This document shows positions 33,871 to 44,000 of a DNA stretch of 64,000 bases, piece by piece. This DNA is from Venturia oleaginea (Eukaryota > Ascomycota > Dothideomycetes > Venturiales > Venturiaceae). The stretch spans positions 62,001 through 126,000 of the forward strand of contig JABMLP010000039.1 in the NCBI GenBank assembly GCA_013176395.1. Direction: 5' to 3'. A program made the translations under genes and the position numbers. The notes beneath the pieces are model-generated. The model searched no databases. It was not told the DNA's origin and saw only the letters and a program-made list of their open reading frames with translations. The first letter of the stretch is position 1. Every line of letters begins with the position of its first letter.

Positions 33871-34227
33871 AGAGCTTGATTGGAGGAACACGCGTTGAAA
33901 GAACAGATGGTATTAGGCGACTTGAACTTACACCATAGAATGTGGGGCGGAGCGCAGGTCGTACACAAAGATCGAGAAGCGGAAGAACTTATCAAAATTA
34001 TGGAGAGATTTAATATGTCAAGCATGCTACAGCCCGGTACGGTAACGTACGAAGAAGGCAGCAGCAGGACGACGATTGATATGTGCTGGATGACATTAGG
34101 CTTGATTGACAGGACCATCAGTAGTAGAGTAGACAGAGAGCTAGACCACAACTCAGACCACCTCCCCATCAACATCATACTGGATCTCCGGACGCGCTCC
34201 ACGGAAATCAGGCCAAGATGCAACTAG

Positions 34228-37200
34228 AAACTCCTAGACTGCAAGGAGTTCTGCGGGACGCTCAGAGACACCCTACCGGCACGAAGAAGACCAAGGACAA
34301 AAGCAGCGCTAGATATGTACACGATGGAGTTAGTCAAAGCGATCAAAGATGCAGCAGCGAAGACAATTTCCCTTACAAGACCATGCACCAAGGCAAAAGA
34401 GGGATGGGACGGAATATGCTCGAGAGCATTGGCAGATACAAAACGCCTAAGGCGCATACACGAGAGAAGACATACGGAGGAGACATGGGAAAACTACCGC
34501 GAGGCGAGGAACCACAAGACACGGACGATCAAGAAGGCGCTCCGGCAAGCACACAGAGACCGCGTAGAAATGGCAGCAAGCCCCAATGAATCCCTCTGGA
34601 AAATAGCCAAGTGGGCGCGCAATAGAGAAAGCCAGCCCCCAAGTGTGACGCCAATTATCAAGTGTCCGACGACCGGCAACCAGGCTACTACACCCTCGGC
34701 AAAAACGACTCTTTTTCGGGACGCTTTCTTCCCAGCACCGCCAGAAGCAGACCTCAACGATTTACAGGATGCAAGATATGATGATTGTATACCAATGCCA
34801 AACGTTACTGAGAAGGAGGTACTGGACGCAATACAAGCAGCGTCACCCTTCAAGGCCCCGGGACCGGATGGAATCTCAAACAAGGCCTTGCAGACGGCAT
34901 CTTATATGTTGGTGGGACACCTGGCAACAATCATGAATCAGAGCCTACGACTGGGCCACTAACCGACACATTTCCGAAGCTCAACCACGGCAGTGCTGCG
35001 CAAACCAGGGAAGGACGACTACTCGATTTCAAAGGCATACCGACCTATTGCGCTCCTGAATACAATTGGCAAGGCCATGGACGCAGTAATTGCTAAGAGA
35101 CTTAGCTACCTGGTGGAAACACACTACGTCATCCCAAGGATGCACATGGGAGGCAAGAAGTTGAGGTCAACGGAACACGCACTACACGCTGTAATCGAGA
35201 GAATCTACAACGCTTGGAACAACAGAAAAGGACAAGTCGCTAGCCTGCTGCTCCTTGACGTGTCAGGTACCTTCGATAACGTATCCCATAAGAGACTCCT
35301 ACACAATCTTTGGAAAAGAAAAGTTCATGAGAGAACAGTACAATGGATTGCTAGCTTCCTGAGCGATAGACGCACGCGAATTGTCATCGATGGCTACGAA
35401 TCTGACGAGTACACGGTCGAGACTGGGGTACCACAGGGATCGCCCCTATCCCCCATCTTATACATATTCTACAACTCTGACCTTATTGAGCAATGCGACT
35501 CAGGCGACGATACTGCAGCTACAGGCTATATCGATGACGCAGCCATACTTACATGGGGCAAAACAACAGAGAAAACGTGCAAGAAACTCGAAAACGCGCT
35601 AGAAAAGGCAAACTGTTGGGCAAGGACACATGCATCAAAATTCGCCCCAGAAAAGTTCCAACTGACACACTTCACAAGAAGATGCACCCGTATAAACACA
35701 CAACAGCCCGTTCAGACGGCATGGGGATGCATTGCGCCTAAGGCAATGTGCAAATATCTAGGCGTGACGCTAGACAGCAAACTCCAATGGAAGGAACACA
35801 TCGAAGAAATCAAGCGGAAAACTACGAAAACAGTGAACGCACTGTGCTCTCTGGGTAGCTCAATATGGGGCGTCAGTCCGCTAGATATGCGAAAAATCTA
35901 CCGCGGAGTAGTAGTCCCTCAGATGATGTACGCGTGCTCAATCTGGTCGAATTCAGAAATGAGGGGAAAACCATGTACGAGAAAAACGCTCGATACACTT
36001 CAGTTAATCCAAGCACGTGCAGCACAAATTATCTGTGGAGTGTTCAAAAGTCGCCCTCGACATTGAGACCTACCTGCTCCCAGTCGAACAACAGATCTGG
36101 AAACACAACACTGAAACCCTCAGCCGTATACTCACGTGCCAAGACCTCCCTAAACTGCTAGATACTCAATTTGGAGAACCAAGGTCAAGACAACGAGCAA
36201 GCTACGATAGCCCATTATACAACATATATCAAGATGCCGAAGAGAAAGGAGCAGCGAATCTCGACAAGCGAGAGATAATCCCGCCGTTCGTAGCAGCACC
36301 ATGGTGGCAAGGCCCAAAGACACATATCGCACCAAGCAATGAAGCGGCACACCCTGAACACGACTCCGTCACTAGATTCGAGGGTAATATTTGCATCTAT
36401 ACAGATGGGAGTAGCATAGATGGACATACAGGCGCTGCAGCAGTCTGGCCGCTGAAAAGACAGACGAGAAGCACGTATATGGGCCCTGAGACGACCTCCA
36501 CGATGTACGCAGCTGAACTTCAGGGAACAAATCTAGCGCGGCATATGTTCCAACAGACATCGAGGCAGGAAACAAACGGAGAGACATCAATATCTTCACC
36601 GACAACCAGGCAGCAATACGCTCGCTGACAAGACCGGAAGGCCGATCAGAAGCATACATTGTCAAGCGGATTGTACAACAGATCACACAACTTCACGAGT
36701 ATAGAGCTATCGTGAACATCCGATGGATCCCTGCCCACGAGGGAATTGACGGGAACGAGGCCGCTGACCAAGCCGCCAGGGAGGCCACTGGATGGAGAGA
36801 AGACGGAGAGGAAGGACCAAGAGCCGATATGCCACCGGAACTGTACCCGCTAAGAACGACACTCAAGACGTGGTGCTGGAAGGTAGTGAACAGACAATGG
36901 TTGACTAGCTGGAAATCCGAGACAAAGAGGAAAGCCACGAGGAGATACACGCCTAAGCCTACTAAAAGGGTGCTCCAGCTCCATCAAGGCCGGAGCAAAC
37001 AAGAAAGTGCGATCATCGTACAGATGAGAACTGAAAAGATAGGGCTCAAGGCCTTCCTCTTCAGCCGACGTGTCCAAGGTATCCCAGACTCTAGGTGTGA
37101 CTGCCGTGAAGGGATGCAGACCGTAGCCCATATCCTCCTGGAATGCCGCAAGTTCCGGAACATCCAGAGAGACGAGTTAGGTCGCTTCCCAGGACGAAAC

Positions 37201-37332
37201 AACCTCCGGAATATCTTGACTACGCATAAGTTAGCCACCAAAGCTATCAGATTTATGGAACAGACGCGGGTCCTTGGGAATAGTGGGATCGAAAACGCGC
37301 AGACGACGCTGAGCATTGAGGGGAGACTGTAG
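34228..37332 (+). pseudogene. LINE 2 reverse transcriptase and RNase H, frameshifted, catalytic RT residues kept
   Basis: RT motifs: FKAPGPDGISNKAL, an in-frame TAA at 34961-34963, YRPIALLNTIGKAMD, LLLLDVSGTFDNVSH (first Asp), GVPQGSPLSPILY and TGYIDDAAIL (YIDD, both Asp kept), then CKYLGVTLDSKLQW. After a frame break near 36055 the RNase H domain follows: IYTDGSSIDGHTGAA, TMYAAELQG, a second shift near 36560, NIFTDNQAAI and RWIPAHEGIDGNEAAD. A CDCREGMQTVAHILLEC knuckle closes the protein near 37090. The enzyme core is much better preserved than in the LINE at 1-5560. Confidence 0.88.
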
Positions 37333-37597
37333 GTAGACGGAAAGCGAAATATGAGGCATTGCCTCTCGGAATCTAGATAGCACAGATGTACTGGTAGAAC
37401 AACCGACATTTACAAGAGCCATTGGGCATTTGGAAATAGTGGTTGAGGGAAAAGACGGGGGATCGAGGGGATAGCTGGTCTTGTTTTGGTAAGCAGGGCG
37501 AAGTGGGACGTGGTAGATCATATCACGTGTTGGCTGTCTGATGAAGTCCCCCTAACCGGGCATAGCTGCGTGATTAAGCGGCTGCAACCGAGTAGGA

Positions 37598-37627
37598 TAA
37601 AATCAATCAATCAATCAATCAATCAAT
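37598..37627 (+). repeat. (AATC)n tail of LINE 2
   Basis: About seven copies of AATC immediately after the LINE 3' UTR, marking its 3' end. Confidence 0.85.
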
Positions 37628-37832
37628 GCAGATGCAACGGTATACTTAACCTCTGCAGTTAATACAGTCAAGTCACAGGGTGACACTCGTTCTGTTCATC
37701 GGCTCCTATCGTTAAGTTCGTGTTGAATCTACTTCCGAATAACTCTGTTTTGCTCGTTCAGCGTAACAAAGTCGCGTTTATGTAGTCAATCAACAAACTA
37801 GCTAACTGCATCTTAACTACCTAATTATAATC

Positions 37833-38407
37833 ATGCCTACTAAGTTTTCTAATGATATTGACTTTGTTCCACCTGCTTCTAAGTTGCATCGGCCAAAGAA
37901 GCCTATCCCAGAGCCCCAGCCACTCCCAAAGTTTTCGCCACTCAAACCTCCCTTACGGCACGGGAAGCCAAACCTCTCTCCTAGCGTTGATAGGGCAGAT
38001 CCTTTCACCTATTGGACCTTTTTCTCCCTGAGGCCGTTATTGACGAGATTGTCACGTATACAAACAGGAATGCTGAGCTAAATTCACCGCAAGAGGAGGA
38101 TCTCAAGGGCAATAGTAAGAGGTGGATTCCGTGCACTAGGAAGGAGATATACGTGTATATTGGAGTTACCCTAACGTTTGGCCTACATCAGGAGGAAGAG
38201 AGGGATGCATACTGGAATACCAAGGAGAGCCAAGGTCCTTTATACCCTCGTATACGTGCTGCTATCTCCCGAGATAGATTTAGCATCCTTGATCGATTCT
38301 TCTACCTTGAAGAGCCACTCCATAAGAAGCTCTTCCCTCCACCACCTCTTACTCCTACTCACACTCGTCCTACACGAAAGCGAAAGGCAGAGTTCCTAAA
38401 TTCATGA
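37833..38407 (+). pseudogene. PiggyBac-type transposase, N-terminal fragment
   Basis: From ATG 37833 a Pro/Lys-rich leader runs to DPFTYWT, then a frame shift near 38010 leads to LFLPEAVIDEIVTYTNRNAEL, WIPCTRKEIYVYIGVTLTFG, YWNTKESQGPLYPRIRAAISRDRF and ILDRFFYLEE. This is the start of the DDE_Tnp_1_7 (piggyBac) fold: the TN-A block, the EIY-F/Y-G block and the W-x4-G-P-I-R block before the first catalytic Asp. The catalytic part is missing: the frame ends at 38407 and unrelated sequence follows. A truncated relic. Confidence 0.72.
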
Positions 38408-38557
38408 GGATAGCGTGGCATTCGCAGGCCGTTTGATAAGCAAGCAGCTTGAGCAGTTTGGCCGCTTGAACTGACCGATTGAGTGATATCTTTACCTGAC
38501 TTGAATGGTCGCTTGAGTGAGGTCAGGATGGATAGTAAACTGTCAGTTGGTCAGGCG

Positions 38558-38654
38558 AGAGGTCACGTTTGATCTTGGACTTGATTTGGAAGCATGATTT
38601 GAATTCTATAAGATGTGCGAAATTGTAAGTATGAGGAGCTAACTAAGAGGTAGA
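38558..38654 (+). repeat. LTR fragment, left part of the 220-bp LTR family
   Basis: GTCACGTTTGATCTTGGACTTG... to CTAACTAAGAGGTAGA matches, inverted, the right part of the solo LTR at 33213-33432. It stops abruptly at an (ATGG)n run where the LTR sequence should go on. Confidence 0.8.
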
Positions 38655-38670
38655 TGGATGGATGGATGGA
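38654..38670. repeat. (ATGG)4 microsatellite at element edge
   Basis: Four ATGG copies sit exactly at the break in the LTR fragment. On the minus strand this is an (ATCC)n or (CCAT)n tail at the end of the inserted unit that carries the BIR-like ORF. Confidence 0.75.
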
Positions 38671-39053
38671 TTCAATACACCCGTCGGGCAAGTATGGCTC
38701 CAGGGGGACACTACCGACACTCTATTATACATTCTATCCAATTGTCAGCGCTCCCTTCATTCTAAGCCCAAACAATTTTTTTAATTTATTTTTTTTGGAA
38801 GCATTTTCTCAACATATTCTAATACCACACCGGAAATAACTCTAGAACAACAATAAAAACAAAAGGCGCAACTTACAATTTGCTAATGCACTGAGAAAAT
38901 CAGCAACTAGCGGTTAGTAAAAAGGGGGTATTGGATCTGTGATTGCTGCTTGCATAGGTACTATCTCAATGAGTGAGTCCATATGCGAAGAGTTAGTATT
39001 ATAGAGGCTGTTCCTTCTCTGAGCAGAATTAGTTGGCAGCTCCAACTTGATGA

Positions 39054-40049
39054 TTAAGGGCCGTCGCACAGCCAGGTTCCTTGTCCTGGTTTGTACGCCT
39101 GGCTCTCCAAAAGATCTGCGATAGCATGCAAGATTCGAATGACTGGTTGTTGGGCATTAAGTCGTTCTTGGGAGAACGGACTTGGCCTGTTATGGAAACG
39201 ACGGGAGAGATCTTTTACTGAAAGTATTGGGGAAGATGTTTCTTGGGGTAGGAAGCGCGGTGAACTTGGTGATGCTGGGGAGCGGTAAGGTTGGGAATGG
39301 CGTATGGTAGACGGCGGTAACTTCTGGTTTTTCTTAGGAGGAGATGCTGCAACGGACGCGTATGATGGCTTAGGTAGGGCGGTAGTCAGCGGCGGAGACG
39401 ACGGGATTGAATGTGATGATGACTGGTATTGTACAGTTGTCGCGGAAGTTTGAGATTGCGCCAGTTGTGTGTGTGGATAGGATAGGCTGTTGGCTTGGTT
39501 TTGTTGAAGGACGTGTTCTGGAGAGGATGTGGTAGCGAAAGTGGTAGGAGGAGTGGCCGGAGGGCCAGTGGGGGCGGTGGTAGGAGCGACGGTGGGAGCG
39601 ACGGCAGTAGTAGTGGCAGGAGTGGCAGCAGGAGTGGCAGCAGGAGTGGCAGCAGGAGCAATATAGAAATCGCAATCGATGAGAATGTCGTATAGTGTAT
39701 CGGCAAGAAGGCATTCGGAATTGTGTAGGTGTAGGAGGTCATTGTTGGTGGTAGGTTCTTCCGGTTGTCCTACTCCAATTGCTTCGTCAGAGACATGGCA
39801 GTAACACAAGTCTTCGCCGGTGTCTTCTTTCCCAAAATATATGAAGCCACAGGTTGCTAGCTGTTTTATAGGCACGTTATTATCATCCCATGGTTGGGGA
39901 AATGTTGCGACACGTAAAGCGACGGTGCGGTAATGTTGGGCGGTGATGGATCGCGACGGTGTGGAGGTGGTTCGGCTTAATTGAGGCGATGGAGATGATA
40001 ATTCTGATGACAGAGGCTCAAAACGGTTGTTCTGCGCTCCTGCTGCCAT
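39054..40049 (-). CDS. BIR-like ORF with Pro/Ala/Thr-rich middle, 331 aa, inside a broken LTR
   Basis: The frame from ATG 40049 (MAAGAQNNRFEPLSSE) to 39054 is open. An ATG at 40091 lies in LTR sequence and is less likely. Residues about 40-110 resemble a baculovirus IAP repeat: RVATFPQPW, IKQLATCGFIYFG, DLCYCHVSD, LLHLHNSEC, with the hydrophobic spacing and a C/H set, although the first Cys pair is C-Y-C instead of CxxC. The middle is a run of PAATPAATPAATP-type repeats, and the C-terminal part has SYASVAASPPKKN and SVKDLSRRFHNRPSPF followed by a short helix. The flanks are LTR halves at 40056 and 38654 and an (ATCC)n-like end. I do not know its function; the BIR assignment is by eye. Confidence 0.55.
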   Translation of the reverse strand: MAAGAQNNRFEPLSSELSSPSPQLSRTTSTPSRSITAQHYRTVALRVATFPQPWDDNNVPIKQLATCGFIYFGKEDTGEDLCYCHVSDEAIGVGQPEEPTTNNDLLHLHNSECLLADTLYDILIDCDFYIAPAATPAATPAATPATTTAVAPTVAPTTAPTGPPATPPTTFATTSSPEHVLQQNQANSLSYPHTQLAQSQTSATTVQYQSSSHSIPSSPPLTTALPKPSYASVAASPPKKNQKLPPSTIRHSQPYRSPASPSSPRFLPQETSSPILSVKDLSRRFHNRPSPFSQERLNAQQPVIRILHAIADLLESQAYKPGQGTWLCDGP

Positions 40050-40055
40050 CTCCTC

Positions 40056-40140
40056 TCTCGCGCTAGACCTGATCGAGCAGAACCACCACATTTAACTACA
40101 TTCAACTGCATTCGAATACCAACATAGTTCGATCATGACA
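40056..40140 (+). repeat. LTR fragment, right part of the 220-bp LTR family
   Basis: CTCGCGCTAGACCTGATCGAGC... to GTTCGATCATGACA matches the left end of the solo LTR at 33213-33432 (inverted). With 38558-38654 it brackets the 1.4-kb insert. About 40 bp of LTR between the two halves are missing. Confidence 0.8.
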
Positions 40141-41046
40141 CCAAGTGACTTGTCGTTATTAGACCTTGTACAACGAGAAGCCGAAGGATTATGTCCTTCC
40201 GAGCATGTATACCGCTCACGACGTTCGGCATCCGATAAATACCTTCTGGTTCCTGGGTCATCATCCTCGATGTTTGGCTAGTTGCTTTGCATTACCGCGA
40301 ACATTGCTCATAATCTTGCTAGATCTATTCTGCTCCTCTAAATTATGTACGCATGCATGATTGATGCCCGTTGCCGGTTAACAGTAATACACATAGTCAA
40401 GGGTGCCATACTACTTTGGGAGGCACTGATACGTCAAAACCTAAGCGAATACCCCGGTAAAAAACAAGTCTGCCACTTGTTCAATGGATCATATTTCTTG
40501 TTGTTCGGTGGTCACACGGCACCACCTTGCCATTGGCTACTACGTTAAATTCGATAACTAATGTTTCTTGTTGTTATTTCTGATTATGTTAAATGGTAAA
40601 TGTAATCGTCGCAATTGTTCAGGGGAATATACTCGTCTGCCTTGCTCTGGCACTTCTCTGTAGGTCGTCTATGCAGGTAGATAACATTGCAGGTCTCGCA
40701 AAAATGCCGACCGGTCGTTTGGATGATTGGTGGATGACATTGCAGACTAAGCAAACGACGCTCCGGATAAGTGGAGACTCTGTCGGACGCCGCTTTCAGA
40801 TCATGCTGATATGATAGCCAGTTTCTGGGAGATAGAAGTTTGGTCGACGGCAAAAGAGGCTAGTGACTGGCAAGGCTTTCGCTTGTGTTGTCTCAGCCTC
40901 CAATCGTTCTTTGAGCTTCACCCAATTTTTCCACCCTTCACAGTGAAACACACCATCTCAGCCACAATAATCTGAGGCTGAGGCTGAGGCTCTTATCGGC
41001 GTTTGCTCAAATTTGATTGAGCGTGACACACCTCACACCAACCAAG
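40141..41046. other. Intergenic region, no recognised gene
   Basis: About 0.9 kb without a supported gene. A GAGGCT repeat (CTGAGGCTGAGGCTGAGGCT) near 40973-40992 lies about 60 bp before the start of the DUF3638/DUF3645 pseudogene and may belong to its promoter. Confidence 0.4.
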
Positions 41047-44000
41047 ATGTCTCTCCACGAGAGCCCTCCTCCGGACGATGACCCACCTCCAGTCAGCGCG
41101 GACACCCTCCGATACCTCATACACCACGTTTTTCTCCCTACGAAGCTGCCCCAAAAAGACGACTGCGAGCATGACAATGAACTAGCACTGGCAGAGCAAA
41201 TCTGTAATGCTCTGAAGGATTTTGGACCCGCTCAAAGTAGCAATTCCCCTTGCACTTTCACCAGCTCTATCAAAATGGTGGAATGCATGATGGAGTCAAG
41301 ATCACCTTCCGGCATTTTGCTGGAAGATAAATTGGAAATCCAAATGAGCTCGATGAACGATCAAGGTATACCAACCCGGGGACTCTTGCCCAGTTTTCTT
41401 TTCTGACAACAATCAGACGTTCTTGCTTTTCTCATCAAGGCGCAAAACGCCTGTCTTCTCATACGCCGTGAAGGAAATGCCTGTGTATTCGAGACCTTTG
41501 AGGTATCTTGCCGCAATTTCGACGTGATCGCACACGATCGTCTGCTGAGGCTTCTTCCTTCCAACGCCATGAGCATTTCAGTGGATCGAGTCGATGACCC
41601 AAACTTCCGGAAGCCCTTTGCAAACATGCTGGCTAAGCTCGACATTCTCACGCCAGCAGACGCCTACGAAATAGTGCGCAAAGCAGAGGGAGATATCGGC
41701 GAGATTCGTCACTCTATCGATCCACGCTATGTCACAGACATGGTCTTCGGAATGCTTCGCGCCATTGGCTCGCCAATCGACGGTCCAAAAGTTTACAAGC
41801 ATATGAGGGATGATGTTCTATGGTCTGGTGTCTTTGCGCCATGGCGTCGCTCGCCGTTGTGGACTGTTTTGCGAGTCGCTATCCAATCCACTTTGATGCG
41901 TTGCAACGAAGCCGAGGAAGGACTCATGGCGTACAAGCAATTCATGGCCTACTTCATGGCTGGGTTGTTAGACCATGCCAACACCGCAAAGAAATCCAGC
42001 GATACACTTCACTGCATGCAGACGAAAGTTGTTCGCCGCCTGCAGAAAATTGCTTCCCACGGCATGGTAGTTGATCCATCAGGTATGTCTCCCACTCTCT
42101 ATTCGCAGTACCTCTCGGGTTTACTGTTGCTGCCGTTTTAAGGTGTCACAATAAAGCCATTGTTTCAATACTCGCAAAGCTACAACCATACTCTACGAAG
42201 GGGTTCGAGGGCATGTAATTGGCCGTTGGTGCTCTCTTTTATTTTTTTAATACACTGTGCTGACCTTGTTGTATAGCACATCCTGCCTGGTTGACATTTG
42301 TCGAAAAGGTCGTTGGCCAAGCCACGCAGACGGTTCAAAATGGCTGGGATGTGCTCCAAAGCATCCCAGATCCATTGCAAACCACTTGGAATCCCTCGGG
42401 TCTTAGATTTCGGCAAGACATCATCCTCTGCCTCTCCTACTTACGGGATTACTTTGCTAAAGTTGGTTCTCGCCCGAAGTCTGAAGCCAATGACCGGTCA
42501 ACAGAAGTACAATTCTACGAGCGCATGTCCCAGGATACCCGAAGCATCCCGAAAATGTCTCTCCACGTGGGAAAATTGGGCGAAGCCGCACACACGTTAC
42601 TTGCTGACGTCGAAAAATGGATTGGCGACAACTTGGATGCATGGCGAGTCGCTAACGCTACTCAGCCCAGCGCCTGTTCTGGCCTGGCAACCTTGATCAT
42701 GGACTATTTCTCAGTAGCTTCCTCGGCGTACATGTCGAGTCCTCTGTTCCTCTCTGTCATGTATCTCACAATTGCTGAGCTTTGGGTCTGCCTGGACAAG
42801 TTGGCCTGTAGACATGAACCGTTGCTCTCGGACTACGATCCCAAATTTCCACTTGACCTTTTTCATCCTCTTCTCTTGCCAAAGAAAGGTCAGATGGAGC
42901 GGCTACTTGCTATTGAGAAGTACATTTCGACGAGAAAAGAGCGGCGCAAATCCGGCTATCCTTCAATATTCAGCTTGTCCAGCGAACACAATTCCATTGC
43001 GAATCGATATTTCAGTGGTTCTTCAAGACACCAAAGCTTGCGAGCTACCATTGAACACGACGCAACTATCATCCGTAATGATAAGAAGGCAGAGTTTCGC
43101 CGACTGCAAGGAGAGTACGCTGCCCTTCAAGCCAAAGCAGCAGCAATAGGTCATACCCAAGACCTAGTCTCGGAGTGGGACTCGTCTACCCGCAGCTATC
43201 GAAGTCGCCAACAGTGGTTCTCCCAGCTCTTGCAACTCCGATGTTTCACATTCTTCGCCATAAGTTGGGCGGATTGTTGGATCGACGAGTCGTGATCATG
43301 CCATTCTCTCGCTCAATTCAGCTCTCGGATGACCAGGCGAAAGGAATACAGTCTCTTTATGAGGAATATCTTGTAGAGAGGACAATCGTTCTTTGCCAAC
43401 CGGAGCATATCCTTTCGTTCGATCTTATGGGCATTGAACAATCACTTGACAAAGCCCAAAATCCAAAAGGTATGTTTTCTCTCCCTTTCATGTTTCTATT
43501 GATGCCATTTTTTCATAAATCGTTACTGGCAACTAATTGTGCTTAGCCCGTCACAAACTAGGTGCCATTCTTGTCGCGACACAACAATGGCTTGATCACA
43601 ACACGCGTGACATTTTGGATGAAAGCGACGAAATCCTGCATGTCAAGTTTGAGCTGATCTACACCATTGGATCGCAAAATTCCGTGGACTTAAGCCCATT
43701 CAGATGGTCGATAATAATGCAAGTTCTTGGCATTTTTGAGCAAACCGTCGCAAAGGGATTGGAGGGTTTACAGCAGATGTACCCCGACGGATTCCAACTG
43801 CACAAAGCCAACGTTGGAGAGTTCCCACGCCTTCAGCTACTTCAGTCTCAGGCCGGCCAGATGCTTCTGCGACAGGTGGCAGAGGATGTCCTCGTGGGTT
43901 TGCCAGGATTTCCTGTTTGGACTTATTCTTCGAGTGATCAGGAAGAAATTCTCAAGTACATCACCGATCCTCACCAACCTGCCCCTCTCCGTTCAGATTC

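Larger units (their letters stand above)
33112..34227 (+). pseudogene. LINE 2 endonuclease, split by two solo LTRs
   Basis: Coding pieces 33112-33212, 33438-33741 and 33871-34227 carry in order MDQLNILQYNVRKS, IIAIQEPWR (catalytic Glu), VIHNVYN, VLGDLNLHHRMWGG, TIDMCWMT and DHNSDHLPI. The pieces fit once the two LTR insertions and their 5-bp duplications are set aside. The piece ends at TAG 34225-34227 where the frame continues directly into the RT region, a probable Trp-to-stop change. Confidence 0.85.
31340..37627 (+). mobile_element. Second Tad1-like LINE, nearly full length, with two solo-LTR insertions
   Basis: Plus-strand order: ORF1 gag (31476-32837), endonuclease (33112-34227, twice interrupted), reverse transcriptase and RNase H (34228-37332), 3' UTR, then a tetranucleotide tail (AATC)n at 37598-37627. 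Tetranucleotide tails are usual at LINE 3' ends. It differs in sequence from the LINE at 1-5560 and keeps RNase H. The damage consists of the LTR insertions, a few nonsense codons and frameshifts near 36055 and 36560. Confidence 0.9.
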
